DNA of 64,000 nucleotides from GM7GCV1 sp965221105 (GTDB taxonomy: Bacteria; Pseudomonadota; Gammaproteobacteria; Pseudomonadales; GM7GCV1). The notes under the pieces are model-generated. The model saw nothing but the letters and a program-made list of their open reading frames with translations. It did no database searches and was not told where the DNA came from. Made by a program: the position numbers and the translations under genes. The stretch's first letter is position 1. Every line of letters begins with the position of its first letter. The stretch lies in assembly GCA_965221105.1 (NCBI GenBank), contig OZ244871.1, positions 2,232,001-2,296,000 of the forward strand, read 5' to 3'. Positions 17,106 to 26,858 of the stretch are shown here, in pieces.

Positions 17106-19730
17106 CTAGGCGACGTCCACGATCTGCTCTGCCGCAATGCGCTTGCCGTCTTCAGCACTTTTCTGAAATTCTGAAATCTGATCAAAATTCAGATATCTGT
17201 ATATATCGTCCGCCATTGAGTCCAAATCTCTGGCGAAGTCCATGTACTCCTCCGGTGTAGGCAGTTTTCCGAGTATGGCCCCTACAGCAGCAAGTTCTGC
17301 TGACGTGAGGTACACGTTTGCCCCGTCGCCCAGGCGGTTGGGGAAGTTGCGGGTTGATGTCGACAGCACTGTGCTCCCAGGGGCGACCCGTGCCTGGTTT
17401 CCCATGCATAGGGAGCACCCTGGCATCTCCATGCGTGCCCCGGCCCTGCCGAAAATGTTGTAATAGCCTTCCTCCATCAATTGATGTTCGTCCATCTTGG
17501 TAGGTGGTGACAGCCACATGCGCGTTGTGATACCGGATGTTCCATGATGATCAAGCATCTTTCCCGCTGCCCGGAAGTGACCAATGTTGGTCATGCAGGA
17601 GCCAATAAATACCTCGTCAACTCTGTCGCCAGCAACCTCGGAAAGGAATTTGGCATCATCTGGATCATTGGGGCAGCAGACTATGGGTTCCCGAATCTCA
17701 TCCAGATCGATGGAGATAATGGCCGCATATTCGGCATCAGCATCGGCTTTAAGCAGCCGTGGATCAGCCAGAAACGCCTCCATTTTGCGTGCGCGGCGCT
17801 CAAGGGTGCGGGCATCTCCGTAACCATCGGCGATCATCGAACGCAGCAGGGTGACATTCGATGTCATGTATTCCTTGAGCCGCTCCTCATCCAGCTCAAT
17901 GGTGCAGCCAGCTGCTGAACGCTCTGCTGACGCGTCCGAGAGCTCGAAAGCCTGTTCGATAGTCAGGCCCCCCAGACCCTCAATTTCGAGAATGCGTCCA
18001 GAAAAAATATTCTTTTTGCTTTTTTTTTCAACTGTCAGCAGACCTTCCTTGATTGCATAGAGCGGGATTGCGTGCACCAGATCGCGTAAGGTGATTCCAG
18101 GTTGCATTTCACCCTTGAAACGAACCAGAACAGATTCCGGCATGTCCAGGGGCATCACGCCGGTCGCGGCGGCAAAGGCGACTAGCCCGGAGCCTGCCGG
18201 GAAAGAAATGCCCATGGGAAATCGTGTGTGTGAATCCCCGCCCGTACCCACTGTATCAGGCAACAGCATTCTGTTAAGCCATGAATGAATGATTCCATCA
18301 CCGGGACGAAGCGACACACCACCGCGGGTCTGGATAAAGTCAGGCAGGGTATGCTGTGTGTCTATATCCACGGGCTTGGGGTAGGCTGCGGTGTGGCAGA
18401 ATGACTGCATGGTGAGGTCAGCAGAGAACCCCAGACATGCGAGATCCTTGAGTTCATCGCGAGTCATGGGTCCGGTGGTGTCCTGAGAGCCCACGGTAGT
18501 CATGCGCGGTTCGCAGTACGTGCCGGGGCGGACACCCTGACCTTCAGGCAGTCCGCAGGCACGACCGACCATCTTTTGAGCCAGTGTATAACCTGTGCCA
18601 GAATCTTCAGGAGAGTCCGGTGCGTGGAACAGTTTTGAAACCGGCAGGCCCAAAGATTCCCGTGCCTTGGCTGTCAGACCGCGACCGATAATCAGGTTGA
18701 TGCGCCCCCCAGCCTGAACCTCGTCCAGAAGCACTTGGGATTTGAGTTCAAATGTACTGATGACCGAACCGTCCTCTCCCAGAATCTGGCCGTCGTAGGG
18801 ACGAATTTCGATGGTGTCGCCCATGTTGAGGTCGTCGACCGGGGCTTCAAACACCAGGGCACCCGCGTCTTCCATGGTGTTGTAGAAGATGGGCGCGACT
18901 TTACCGCCAATGCAGAGCCCACCAGCGCGCTTGTTGGGTACGCCGGGAATATCTTCACCGAAAAACCAGAGAACCGAGTTGGTGGCCGATTTTCGCGAGG
19001 AACCAGTGCCGACCACATCACCGACAAAGGCGACGGGTAGCCCCCGGGTCTTGATGTCCTCAATCTGGGTCATGGGGCCTATGACGCCATGCTCTTCAGG
19101 GGTGAGTCCATCGCGAGTCATTTTGAACATGGCGCGGGCATGCAGGGGTATGTCTGGTCGGCTCCAGGCATCTGGTGCGGGTGAAAGATCATCGGTGTTG
19201 ATCTCACCGGTGACCTTGAATACCGTCATTTTGAGACTTTCGGCGACTGGATCGCGATTGGTGAACCACTCTCCATCCGCCCAGGACTGCATAACTGCCT
19301 GGGCATGACCGTTTCCGGCCCTGGCTTTCTCTTCGACATCGTGGAAGGCGTCGAACATCAGCAGGGTATGCATGAGTTCAGCAGCTGCCGGTTCAGCCAG
19401 GTTCTCGTCATCAAGCAGATCAATCAGGGTTGTTATGTTGTATCCGCCGTGCATGTTGCCCAAGAGCTCCACGGCCTTTTTGCGGCTGATCAGTGAACAG
19501 ATGTCTTCGCCTTTGGCCAGTGCTGAGAGGAAGCTCGCCTTGACATAGGCAGCTTCATCCACGCCCGGAGGAACGCGATGTGCAATCAGGCCGACCAGAG
19601 CTTCTTCTTCACCCGTTGGCGGATTCTTCAGAAGTTCCACAAGTGCGGCAACCTGTTCCGCACTGAGCGGTTTTGGCGGTATGCCCTCTTTGGCACGTTC
19701 TTCAACATGTTTGCGATAGGCTTCAAGCAC
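17106..19730 (-). CDS. acnB: aconitate hydratase B (2-methylisocitrate dehydratase)
   Basis: The 874-residue protein is a full-length AcnB: the N-terminal HEAT-like domain (MLEAYRKHVEERAKEGIPP, LVELLKNPPTGEEEALVGLI), the swivel domain with GTGSSRKSATNS, and the [4Fe-4S] domain with VFIGSCMTNIGHF and GCSLCMGNQARV, which supply the cluster cysteines. It converts citrate to isocitrate in the TCA cycle and often also 2-methyl-cis-aconitate. The start is GTG, chosen because MLEAYRKHV is the conserved N-terminus. It is divergent from miaE. Confidence 0.97.
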   Translation of the reverse strand: MLEAYRKHVEERAKEGIPPKPLSAEQVAALVELLKNPPTGEEEALVGLIAHRVPPGVDEAAYVKASFLSALAKGEDICSLISRKKAVELLGNMHGGYNITTLIDLLDDENLAEPAAAELMHTLLMFDAFHDVEEKARAGNGHAQAVMQSWADGEWFTNRDPVAESLKMTVFKVTGEINTDDLSPAPDAWSRPDIPLHARAMFKMTRDGLTPEEHGVIGPMTQIEDIKTRGLPVAFVGDVVGTGSSRKSATNSVLWFFGEDIPGVPNKRAGGLCIGGKVAPIFYNTMEDAGALVFEAPVDDLNMGDTIEIRPYDGQILGEDGSVISTFELKSQVLLDEVQAGGRINLIIGRGLTAKARESLGLPVSKLFHAPDSPEDSGTGYTLAQKMVGRACGLPEGQGVRPGTYCEPRMTTVGSQDTTGPMTRDELKDLACLGFSADLTMQSFCHTAAYPKPVDIDTQHTLPDFIQTRGGVSLRPGDGIIHSWLNRMLLPDTVGTGGDSHTRFPMGISFPAGSGLVAFAAATGVMPLDMPESVLVRFKGEMQPGITLRDLVHAIPLYAIKEGLLTVEKKSKKNIFSGRILEIEGLGGLTIEQAFELSDASAERSAAGCTIELDEERLKEYMTSNVTLLRSMIADGYGDARTLERRARKMEAFLADPRLLKADADAEYAAIISIDLDEIREPIVCCPNDPDDAKFLSEVAGDRVDEVFIGSCMTNIGHFRAAGKMLDHHGTSGITTRMWLSPPTKMDEHQLMEEGYYNIFGRAGARMEMPGCSLCMGNQARVAPGSTVLSTSTRNFPNRLGDGANVYLTSAELAAVGAILGKLPTPEEYMDFARDLDSMADDIYRYLNFDQISEFQKSAEDGKRIAAEQIVDVA

Positions 19731-19789
19731 AATGGGTTCCTCGCGATCTGGTCATTCGGCTTAATTCTGTGTATGTCCGCTTGTGTGGG

Positions 19790-19795
19790 TATAAT
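19790..19795 (+). promoter_or_regulatory. candidate -10 element for miaE
   Basis: A perfect TATAAT lies in the acnB-miaE divergent region, about 150 bases before the miaE start. No convincing -35 hexamer is at 17 bp, so the assignment is tentative. Confidence 0.3.
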
Positions 19796-19945
19796 CAGCA
19801 TTTCCCAGCCCTGGCTGAACCTCTTGGAGGCCAGCGACAGAAGGGCCAGTTCCCTGATTTTCGGGAGAATGAACGGGTGTTGATAGTAACCGAAAACCCC
19901 TGTGCTGTTAATCTGAACAGTGCTTCGTCACCATAGACAAGGCTT

Positions 19946-20563
19946 ATGCCTGTTGTTCCCATCATGAATGTTGTCCAGCCAGTTCTCGATTTCCTGCCTG
20001 TTCGCACGCCTCGGGCGTGGCTGGAGGTCGCCGTGGAGAATCTCCCCCTGTTGCTTGTCGACCATGCCAACTGTGAAAAGAAGGCTGCCAGCACTGCGCT
20101 CGGTCTTATGCACAGGTACACCGACAACTACAGATTGTTGAGCAAACTGTCCCGCCTAGCGCGCGAAGAACTTCGGCATTTTGAGCAGGTGATAGCAATT
20201 CTGAAAAAGCGCGGTATAGCGCACGGGCACCTGACGGCATCAAGGTATGCCGCCGGGCTGCACGCCCATGCCAGAAAAAGGGAGCCAGGTCGTTTGGTGG
20301 ATAGCCTGATTGTCGGGGCCATTATTGAAGCACGCTCCTGCGAGCGGTTTTATTCGTTGTTGCCATATCTGGACTCTGACCTCGCGAAGTTTTACGAATC
20401 TTTACTTACTTCTGAGTCAAGGCATTTTCAGAACTATCTGGATATGGCAGAAAGTGCGGGTCAGGATGCCAGGGAACGACTGGATGGTTTTTTGGAGATT
20501 GAAACAGGTCTCGTTGAGAGCCGCGACCAACAAGTGCGATTCCACAGCGGTGTTCCAGCATGA
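19946..20563 (+). CDS. miaE: tRNA-(ms2io6A37) hydroxylase
   Basis: The 205-residue protein is a MiaE diiron monooxygenase. It carries LLLVDHANCEKKAASTAL, LSRLAREELRHFEQV, ASRYAAGLHAHARKREP, LIVGAIIEARSCERF and LLTSESRHFQNYL, which give the E, ExxH, E and ExxH ligands of the diiron centre. It hydroxylates the 2-methylthio-isopentenyl group of A37 in tRNAs. It lies divergent from acnB. A nearer in-frame ATG (MNVVQPVLDF) is a possible alternative start. Confidence 0.93.
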   Translation: MPVVPIMNVVQPVLDFLPVRTPRAWLEVAVENLPLLLVDHANCEKKAASTALGLMHRYTDNYRLLSKLSRLAREELRHFEQVIAILKKRGIAHGHLTASRYAAGLHAHARKREPGRLVDSLIVGAIIEARSCERFYSLLPYLDSDLAKFYESLLTSESRHFQNYLDMAESAGQDARERLDGFLEIETGLVESRDQQVRFHSGVPA

Positions 20564-20725
20564 AGCCCGGTGAGAACATCTGGCGCATACCGTTCCGCAG
20601 GTTGCCGCTAGTGCCTGATGCCTGGTGCTCGCTGCGCTGTGACTGATCTTTGGTGGGACAACCGGTACATTTCTTAATCGGTGTAAGCCAGTATTATCGG
20701 AGGTTGGCAGCTGCCTGAGACATCT

Positions 20726-22315
20726 ATGCACCCACTGGACTGGCTGATCATGGCCCTGTACATCGGCGGACTGCTGATTTTCAGCTATCTCGCGGGCGTA
20801 TCCCAACATAACCAACAGGACTATTACCTGGCCAATCGCAGCCTTTCCTGGTGGGTTGCCGGTATTTCGGTCATGGCCACTCAGTCCTCGGCTATTAGTT
20901 TTGTGTCCATTCCCGCATTTGTCGCGCTAAGCCAGGGCGGGGGGCTCAGTTTTCTTCAGTACGAATTTGCATTGCCGATTGCAATGATTATCTTGATCGG
21001 TCTGCTGATTCCGGTAGTACGGCGCCTGCAATTGGTGACCGTGTATGAGTATCTGGAACTGCGCTATGGAGCAAGTGTCCGTCGTCTGGTCAGTCTGGTG
21101 TTTCAGATTAGCCGTGGCATGGGGGCGGGTGTTGCCATCTACGCCACGGCCATTGTGCTGTCAGTTGCCCTGGATTGGCCATTAACCTGGACGATTATTT
21201 TAATTGGTGTTGCGACGGTTATCTATGACACCCTGGGTGGCATGAAAGCGGTCGTTTACTCCGATGTTTTGCAAATGATCATGTTGCTGGGTGGGGTGAT
21301 AACCTGCATAGGGTTCTCGATCTATCTGGTTGAGGACCCCCTGACGATATTTACATCATTTCCGGAAGAAAGACGGCAAATTGTTCACTTATCCTGGGGC
21401 ATCAATGATCAGCACGATATGCCGTTTTTCGCGTTTGTCTTCGGCGGATTGTTTTTGTATTTGGCGTACTACGGAACTGATCAAAGTCAGATTCAGCGAA
21501 TCCTGGCGACCAAAAGCGTGTCTGAAGCGCAAAAATCCATGGTGTTCAATGGCTTTGCGCATTTGCCGTTCGCCCTACTCTACATTGTATTTGGCATGGC
21601 CATCATGGCCGTTATTCAACTGCCCGGGGATTATGTAACCAATATCCCCGCTGATAAACCGGATTACCTGGTGCCCCAATTTATAGTGCAGGTGTTACCT
21701 GCGGGCGTGAAAGGTGCGCTGTTTGCGGCACTATTGGCAGCCGCCATGTCCAGTATTGATTCAGCACTGAACTCCCTGTCTGCGGCAACCATGAATGATT
21801 TCATTAAACCCTGGCGGTGCCAAATGCGAGGTGACAGCGAGCTTCAAGAGATATGGGTCAGTCGTGCAGTGACGGTCGTGTGGGGCATACTCATAACTTC
21901 ATTTGCATTCTGTGTTGACCAGATTTCTGACTCCGTGATCGTAGCAGTGAACAAGATCGGTTCGGCCTTTTATGGACCCATTTTTGCCGCGTTTGCAGCG
22001 GGAATTTTGTCTAAGAAGATTCACCTGATCGCAATCTGGTGTGGCATTGTGACCGGCGTATCGGTGAACCTCTCATTGTGGATCTTTGACCTTCCTGTGC
22101 ACTGGATCTGGTGGAACGCGATTGGTGCACTCGTCACGAGCCTTGTGGCACTGATCGCTGGATCGCTGAGCAGTGGGCGGACAGATCAGGCGCTGCCCGC
22201 AGGTTCACAGCCTGACGCACTGCCGCTTTGGGTACCGCATCCATCCAATCTGTGGCTGGCGGTGTATGCTGTCGTCCTGGTGGTCGCCGCCTGTTCTGTT
22301 GACTGGCTCTATTAG
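20726..22315 (+). CDS. sodium:solute symporter family protein
   Basis: The 529-residue protein has about 13 predicted membrane helices and the SSS-family segments DWLIMALYIGGLLIFSYLAG, YYLANRSLSWWVAGISVMAT, YEYLELRYGASVRRL and AALLAAAMSSIDSALNSLSA; the last includes Na+-site serines. Family members carry sugars, vitamins, proline or other solutes with sodium; the substrate is not deducible. It stands alone between miaE and the pterin-like pair, on the same strand as both. Confidence 0.88.
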   Translation: MHPLDWLIMALYIGGLLIFSYLAGVSQHNQQDYYLANRSLSWWVAGISVMATQSSAISFVSIPAFVALSQGGGLSFLQYEFALPIAMIILIGLLIPVVRRLQLVTVYEYLELRYGASVRRLVSLVFQISRGMGAGVAIYATAIVLSVALDWPLTWTIILIGVATVIYDTLGGMKAVVYSDVLQMIMLLGGVITCIGFSIYLVEDPLTIFTSFPEERRQIVHLSWGINDQHDMPFFAFVFGGLFLYLAYYGTDQSQIQRILATKSVSEAQKSMVFNGFAHLPFALLYIVFGMAIMAVIQLPGDYVTNIPADKPDYLVPQFIVQVLPAGVKGALFAALLAAAMSSIDSALNSLSAATMNDFIKPWRCQMRGDSELQEIWVSRAVTVVWGILITSFAFCVDQISDSVIVAVNKIGSAFYGPIFAAFAAGILSKKIHLIAIWCGIVTGVSVNLSLWIFDLPVHWIWWNAIGALVTSLVALIAGSLSSGRTDQALPAGSQPDALPLWVPHPSNLWLAVYAVVLVVAACSVDWLY

Positions 22316-22456
22316 AATACGGCGTTGGATGTTTCGCGTGTTCGTCTCGGGGAGAAGTTCGGCTATAGTATTGAGCATGCGTGTCGAAATTTCCGAAACA
22401 TCAGGACAGGGCGGCGTCTGCAAATACCGCGCCGAGCAATACGGAACCCGGGCGAC

Positions 22457-23299
22457 ATGACCCAGGGTGCACATCGCTGTGATACTGGGAGCGGTGCAAT
22501 CGGGACGTCCTCTCGAGGGTCCCCGGCACCCATTTTGCTCGGTGTCGTGAATCTCTCGCCCGAATCCATGGTGCAGGACTCGGTGGTCGAGGGTTCCGAT
22601 CAGGCAATTGAAAGGGCTCGTGCATTGCAGGCTCAGGGTGTCGGCATTATCGATCTCGGGGGGCGGTCGATCACGCCCGATGTTCCCATGATCGACGACG
22701 AGGAAGAGCGCGCCCGTCTGGCGCCGGTGGCAGCGCGGTTTCGTCAGGCCGATCTTCCGTTCTCAATCGATACCTGGTCACCCACAACCGCGATGGCAGC
22801 CCTGGATTGGGGCGCTCAGATGATAAACTTCACCGGGCAGAACGTTCCCCCGGATCTGCTCGATGCTATTGCCCGTGCGCAGGTGGCACTTGTCATGACC
22901 TACATGCCCTATGGCGACGCCTATCAAATGCGGTCGCGGCGGCAGAGAGAACACGGATCGGATCGGGTGGGCGCAATTATCGACTTTTTTGTACCTCGCG
23001 TGGAAGCGGCGCGAGCTGCAGGAGTTACCGAAGTTATTATCGACCCCAACCTCGGGATCATTCATTCCGGGGCCAGCGACTATGAGAAAATTCACACTCA
23101 GCTGGACATTGTGTGGCAGGCGTCCCGTTTGCGCACCCTGAACTGCCCGCTGCTCATGTACGCCGCCCGCAAACCCGACCTCCTGGCAAGGATTATGATG
23201 GCTTCCGCAGTGCTTCTCGCCCGGCCTGAGTACATCCGTACCCACGAGCCGGAGATCCTTCAGGAGTTAATGCGGGTGGCCGTCGGAGCGCTCCCATGA
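22457..23299 (+). CDS. dihydropteroate-synthase-like pterin-binding protein
   Basis: The 280-residue protein keeps the TIM-barrel landmarks of DHPS: LLGVVNLSPESM, GIIDLGGRSITPD, FSIDTWSPTTAMAALDWGA, IIDPNLG and LMYAARKPDLL. Key positions differ from true FolP: NLTPDSF reads NLSPESM, and DPGIGFGK reads DPNLGIIH. It is better called a DHPS-family paralogue than folP. The ATG was chosen because the upstream in-frame segment is not protein-like. It overlaps the SDR gene by four bases (ATGA), so the two form an operon and probably one pathway. Confidence 0.7.
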   Translation: MTQGAHRCDTGSGAIGTSSRGSPAPILLGVVNLSPESMVQDSVVEGSDQAIERARALQAQGVGIIDLGGRSITPDVPMIDDEEERARLAPVAARFRQADLPFSIDTWSPTTAMAALDWGAQMINFTGQNVPPDLLDAIARAQVALVMTYMPYGDAYQMRSRRQREHGSDRVGAIIDFFVPRVEAARAAGVTEVIIDPNLGIIHSGASDYEKIHTQLDIVWQASRLRTLNCPLLMYAARKPDLLARIMMASAVLLARPEYIRTHEPEILQELMRVAVGALP

Positions 23300-24030
23300 G
23301 TGAGCCCCTGCTTCCCGGGCGGCGGGCACTGGTCACGGGTGCCGCCCGGAGAACTGGGCGGGCATTGGCCCTGGCCCTGGCCGATGCTGGAGCCGACGTG
23401 GCCGTACATTACCGTACGGGTTCGGAAGAGGCCCATGCCGTTGTGGCCGAGATTCGGGACAGAGGTCGCAAGGGCGTGGCAGTGCAGGCGGACCTGGCGG
23501 ACGCCGAACAAACTGAGGCGGCAGCGCTGCAAGCGGAAGAAGCTCTTGGCCCGGTTGACATTCTGGTGAATAACGTGGGTGTGGTGGTCTGGAAAATGAT
23601 AGATCAGATCACACCCGATGACTGGCAGATGAGCCTGGATGGCACGGTGACCGCGACCTGGCATGCTTGCCGGGCGGTGTTGCCCGGGATGCGTGCGCGG
23701 GGCTTCGGCAGGGTCGTCAATATACTGGATGCTGACTGCGATGCTCTGGCACCTGTCGTCCAGGCCACCCCCTACAAGATCGGCAAGACGGGATCCTGGC
23801 TGCTTACCAAGTCACTGGCGGTGAGCGAGGCACCCTACGGCATCACAATCAATGCCGTGTCGCCTGGTGTGATGGATGATTCGGAAAAGGCTGTCCCACC
23901 AGAGCGGGTTCCCTCCGGCCGGCCCGGGACCTACTCTGATATCACCAACGCGGTTCTGTTTCTGTTGAAGGACGGGTCAGAATATATCACCGGTACCAAT
24001 CTCAAAGTCGCAGGTGGATATCTCATCTAG
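23296..24030 (+). CDS. SDR-family oxidoreductase, pteridine-reductase-like
   Basis: The 244-residue short-chain dehydrogenase has a Rossmann start ALVTGAARRTGRALALALAD, the VDILVNNVGV strand, catalytic tyrosine and lysine in TPYKIGKTG, INAVSPGVMDD, and the C-terminal YITGTNLKVAGGYLI. The GAARRTG loop resembles the GAAKRLG-type loop of pteridine reductases (PTR1/FolM). The serine usually found about 13 residues before the tyrosine is not obvious (NILDADCDALA), which may alter activity. Coupling to a DHPS-like gene suggests a reduced-pterin substrate; this is an inference. Confidence 0.75.
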   Translation: MSEPLLPGRRALVTGAARRTGRALALALADAGADVAVHYRTGSEEAHAVVAEIRDRGRKGVAVQADLADAEQTEAAALQAEEALGPVDILVNNVGVVVWKMIDQITPDDWQMSLDGTVTATWHACRAVLPGMRARGFGRVVNILDADCDALAPVVQATPYKIGKTGSWLLTKSLAVSEAPYGITINAVSPGVMDDSEKAVPPERVPSGRPGTYSDITNAVLFLLKDGSEYITGTNLKVAGGYLI

Positions 24031-24345
24031 CCTCGGCACCACCCTCTGTTTTGGCCCTTTGCCACTGGTGGTGAGATCCATGAAGCCCGGCTGCTTTACC
24101 GAATGACATCATCAGGATCATGTTGAACACTCGCTGGAGTCGCTGATCAGGCAGCGGGTCATAGGTAAGGCTTCGGGCTCTTGTGTCTTCCGGCACTGTG
24201 GACCAGATTACTTCACCGCTGCGATTTACCAGAAAACTGGAGGCGACAGCAATTTGCACCTGGTCTGGCCCTGGCCATTCCATAAAGTCAATGCCGAATT
24301 CTTTCCTGGCCCCTTCGGCGCGCTCTTGCGACAGTTCAGGCACTG
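24023..24345 (-). pseudogene. peroxiredoxin-like (AhpC/TSA) C-terminal remnant
   Basis: On the minus strand a frame reads RKEFGIDFMEW, VASSFLVNRSGEVIWSTVPE and DTRARSLTYDPLPDQ. This resembles the end of AhpC/TSA-type proteins, where xxFxVDRxGxIxxxxVxxDYxxR follows the FGIDL segment. The thioredoxin-fold N-terminus with the peroxidatic cysteine is absent. The fragment abuts the hipA-like remnant, so a deletion probably joined the two. Confidence 0.4.
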
Positions 24346-24347
24346 CA

Positions 24348-24647
24348 TTATGTTGAGGCAAGCGGTATCTTCTCCAAATGCGTATCAATGGTGCCTGTCA
24401 CGTCACCAAAGAACGGCAGATTGCTCTTTTCAGCCTCCCATGTTTCACGGGAGAGCGCTACCGTTCCCTGCGCCGTATTGAGGACAAGCGCCTTGGCGAG
24501 GCGCGCACGGTCAGCAAGACTTGCAAGCTCCTCCTCATCAAACTCATCAAAACGCTTTGTGCGGGAGAATTTGAGAGCCGCCGCATCATCCGCCAAATAC
24601 GGAATTGCTGAAACAAAGTCATAGGCCAGAGCAAGCCGCGCAGTCAC
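24348..24647 (-). pseudogene. HipA-like kinase, C-terminal remnant
   Basis: A GTG-started frame of 99 codons begins MTARLALAYDFVSAIPY and contains AAALKFSRTKRFDEFDEEEL. This fits the end of HipA kinases, from the APxYDxxS metal-binding segment to the C-terminal helices. The preceding 300 residues with ATP and catalytic loops are missing, apparently by an internal deletion that kept the start codon. The start overlaps the stop of the antitoxin-like frame (GTGA), as expected for a hipBA pair. Confidence 0.55.
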
Positions 24648-25130
24648 CCGGTCCGGATAATAGACGGACCAGTTTTTAGCAATTTCTGGACAGACACTGG
24701 CTGTTTATGAATTTGCTGCAGGTGCTTGTTCAACATCTCAACGCTGTCCAGATATGAGGAAGGCAAATCAATCCGCGTGAGATCATGAATGCGGCTTTGC
24801 AGCTGGGAGATCTCTTTCATCGCACCGTACTGCTCGGCAATCTTTCCAGTAACCGTTTCCAGCTTGGCAAGTTCCCTGGCAATGGATGAAGCATGGCACG
24901 GCGGGGCAGGCCGCGTGCTGCGCACAATGGAATGTACTGCAGGCACAGTCTTGCGCGGCACCAATATGAGCTCAAGATCAAGCGCGCGCAATCTCGACCA
25001 GGCTTGAAACCCTGCGATCAACCCCGGCATTTTCGATCTTGGAGATATGGCTCTGAGGCACCCCGGCCAGCAGTGTAGCGGCATCGACTGGAGCAAACTT
25101 GACAAGGCCCTGCAGACTGCGCACCGGATG
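24644..25130 (-). pseudogene. HipB-like XRE regulator, frameshifted
   Basis: One frame reads a helix-turn-helix (DAATLLAGVPQSHISKIENA, then VSSLVEIARA) and hits stops. The neighbouring frame takes over with ALDLELILVPRKTVPAV and runs to a long helical tail. The two parts make one normal HTH protein if a slip in the GCGCGCGC tract at 24982-24989 is repaired. It precedes the hipA-like remnant with a four-base overlap, so this is a decayed second hipBA locus. Confidence 0.6.
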
Positions 25131-25253
25131 TTGCCGTCACCGATTACGCTTGTCACAGAGCAGTATGTCGAGCCTGCTCGGATACGGAGACCAGGGTGGA
25201 GAGGGCTACCGAGAAGAGGCGGGTTTTCAGCATGGGGCTTCCCGAAGCCGTAC

Positions 25254-25688
25254 TTAGAAGAGATACTGGGTGGCGACGAGCAGGTGGCACACCAGGGTGA
25301 CCATGGTAACTATGGTTCGCTGCATCTTATAGTGCTGCTTCAACTCTATCTGGGGCACAATGAACTCCAGCAACCAGATGGTGACATGCAGCACACCGAG
25401 TGCGACGAGTGCAACCGGATCAGTCGCAAATGCCAGAAAAAGCGCAGACAGTAATCCAAAACCAATGCCGATCAGCATCATCGTGGAACGTATTTTGCCA
25501 GGTCGGGAGTACGAGACTCCCCACCAACTGCCACTGATAAAAATCAGGGTTGCAGAGGAAAAAAGTAAAAAATGCCGAGTGAAGTTTTCCAGCTCTTCAA
25601 TGGGCCCGCACCATGCCTGGTAGGTGTACACCAGAAAGGGAACGAGACCAATATAGGGCAGGTATGTACAGTACTGTAGCGGAATCAT
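25254..25688 (-). CDS. DUF3429 family membrane protein
   Basis: The 144-residue protein has five hydrophobic segments in the DUF3429 order: YLPYIGLVPFLVYTYQ, FLLFSSATLIFISGSWWGVS, MMLIGIGFGLLSALFLAF, VALVALGVLHVTIWLLEF and IVTMVTLVCHLLVATQYLF. The SGSWWG turn is typical. Function is unknown. It stands between the decayed hipBA and lpxH, on the same strand as lpxH. Confidence 0.75.
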   Translation of the reverse strand: MIPLQYCTYLPYIGLVPFLVYTYQAWCGPIEELENFTRHFLLFSSATLIFISGSWWGVSYSRPGKIRSTMMLIGIGFGLLSALFLAFATDPVALVALGVLHVTIWLLEFIVPQIELKQHYKMQRTIVTMVTLVCHLLVATQYLF

Positions 25689-25861
25689 CCTGGGGCGAAA
25701 AATTGCGGGAGGACGATAGTATCATTGTGGCAAGGAGCATCTTCTTAAATGTATTTAACGAGTTGTGCACCTCAGATTGAGACTCCGGGCCGCAGGATGG
25801 CTCTACAGGGGTAGTAGCGGCAGAGGATACCAGAGAGTAGCGGACGTGAACCGGGGGCTGT

Positions 25862-26617
25862 TTATGATGCTTCGCTCAACACCTTAGACAGCGGGCGGGA
25901 ATACAGATCGAATCCCGAAGCCGTCGTTTCCACCCACCAGATGTTCTTGCTCCAGTCTCCCAGCACGATGCGATGCTTGTCGTCAGCGAGCTGATGTATT
26001 CCTGGTCGATGTGTGTGACCGTGGAGCAGCGTATTGATTTCATGCGATCGAAAGCAGTCGTGAACTGCTTCAATGTTGACATCCATAATGTTCTCCGGTT
26101 TGAGATGGTTCAGTGCCCTGCTCCTTGCGCGCCAGTTGGCGGCAATTCGACGTCGTTGTGATAGAGGCAGATTTCTCAGTACGAAATTGAACACCGGGTT
26201 CTGCACCTTTCGCCGAAAGCGCTGGTACGCCCTGTCGTCGGTGCACAAAAGGTCACCATGCATCAGCAAAGCCTGCCTGTGATCGTTGGTGTAGAGATAG
26301 GTGTCGCCAATCATTTCAGCACCGATCTCACGCGCAAACCGTTTGCCAAGCAGAAAGTCACGGTTGCCTCGCTGGATTCGCAGCCTGATCCCGCGCGACT
26401 GGAGGTTGGCGAGGCAATGCCTGATCTGATTCGCGAAATCCGACTGATCATCGTCACCGAGCCAGATCTCGAACAGATCCCCCAGAATAAACAGCTCATC
26501 CACATCGGAGAGACCCTGGAGGAACGCCTGAAACGCTCTCACCAGATCACTGGTATCGGGGCTGAGATGCAAATCTGAGATGAAGACAGATTTCTTCAAT
26601 CTGATGCTCCTGTGCAT
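25862..26617 (-). CDS. lpxH: UDP-2,3-diacylglucosamine diphosphatase
   Basis: The 251-residue calcineurin-like phosphoesterase has the LpxH metal motifs FISDLHLSPD, LFILGDLFEIWLGDD, RGNRDFLLGKRF, LMHGDLLCTDD and LLHGHTHRPGIH. It makes lipid X from UDP-2,3-diacylglucosamine in lipid A synthesis at the inner membrane. The ATG start gives a six-residue extension before LKKSVFISDLHL; an internal TTG is possible. In E. coli lpxH directly follows ppiB; here a bufferin operon separates the two. Confidence 0.95.
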   Translation of the reverse strand: MHRSIRLKKSVFISDLHLSPDTSDLVRAFQAFLQGLSDVDELFILGDLFEIWLGDDDQSDFANQIRHCLANLQSRGIRLRIQRGNRDFLLGKRFAREIGAEMIGDTYLYTNDHRQALLMHGDLLCTDDRAYQRFRRKVQNPVFNFVLRNLPLSQRRRIAANWRARSRALNHLKPENIMDVNIEAVHDCFRSHEINTLLHGHTHRPGIHQLADDKHRIVLGDWSKNIWWVETTASGFDLYSRPLSKVLSEAS

Positions 26618-26858
26618 TGCGCGGTACCCGGTGTTGCCGACCCGGTACAGGTTGGCAATGTATCAGAATTTGTGTGGAACATGGTGTGTGGCCCGATGGT
26701 CTCAGAGTTGTCTGATGTTCAGATAGAAAATCGTACGGGCGGATTCTACACAAAGCTGTCGTGAGAGAGGTTTTGCAGACAAATTTTGGAGGAATTCATG
26801 TAATCTACCCCGTGACAGTTCATTTACTCGAAACTGATATGATATGGAGAGGTTTGGA

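Noticed and set aside
24023..24388. Full minus-strand frame starting inside the hipA-like remnant
   Set aside because: The first 14 codons are a shadow of the hipA-like frame; only the later part resembles a peroxiredoxin and was kept as a remnant.
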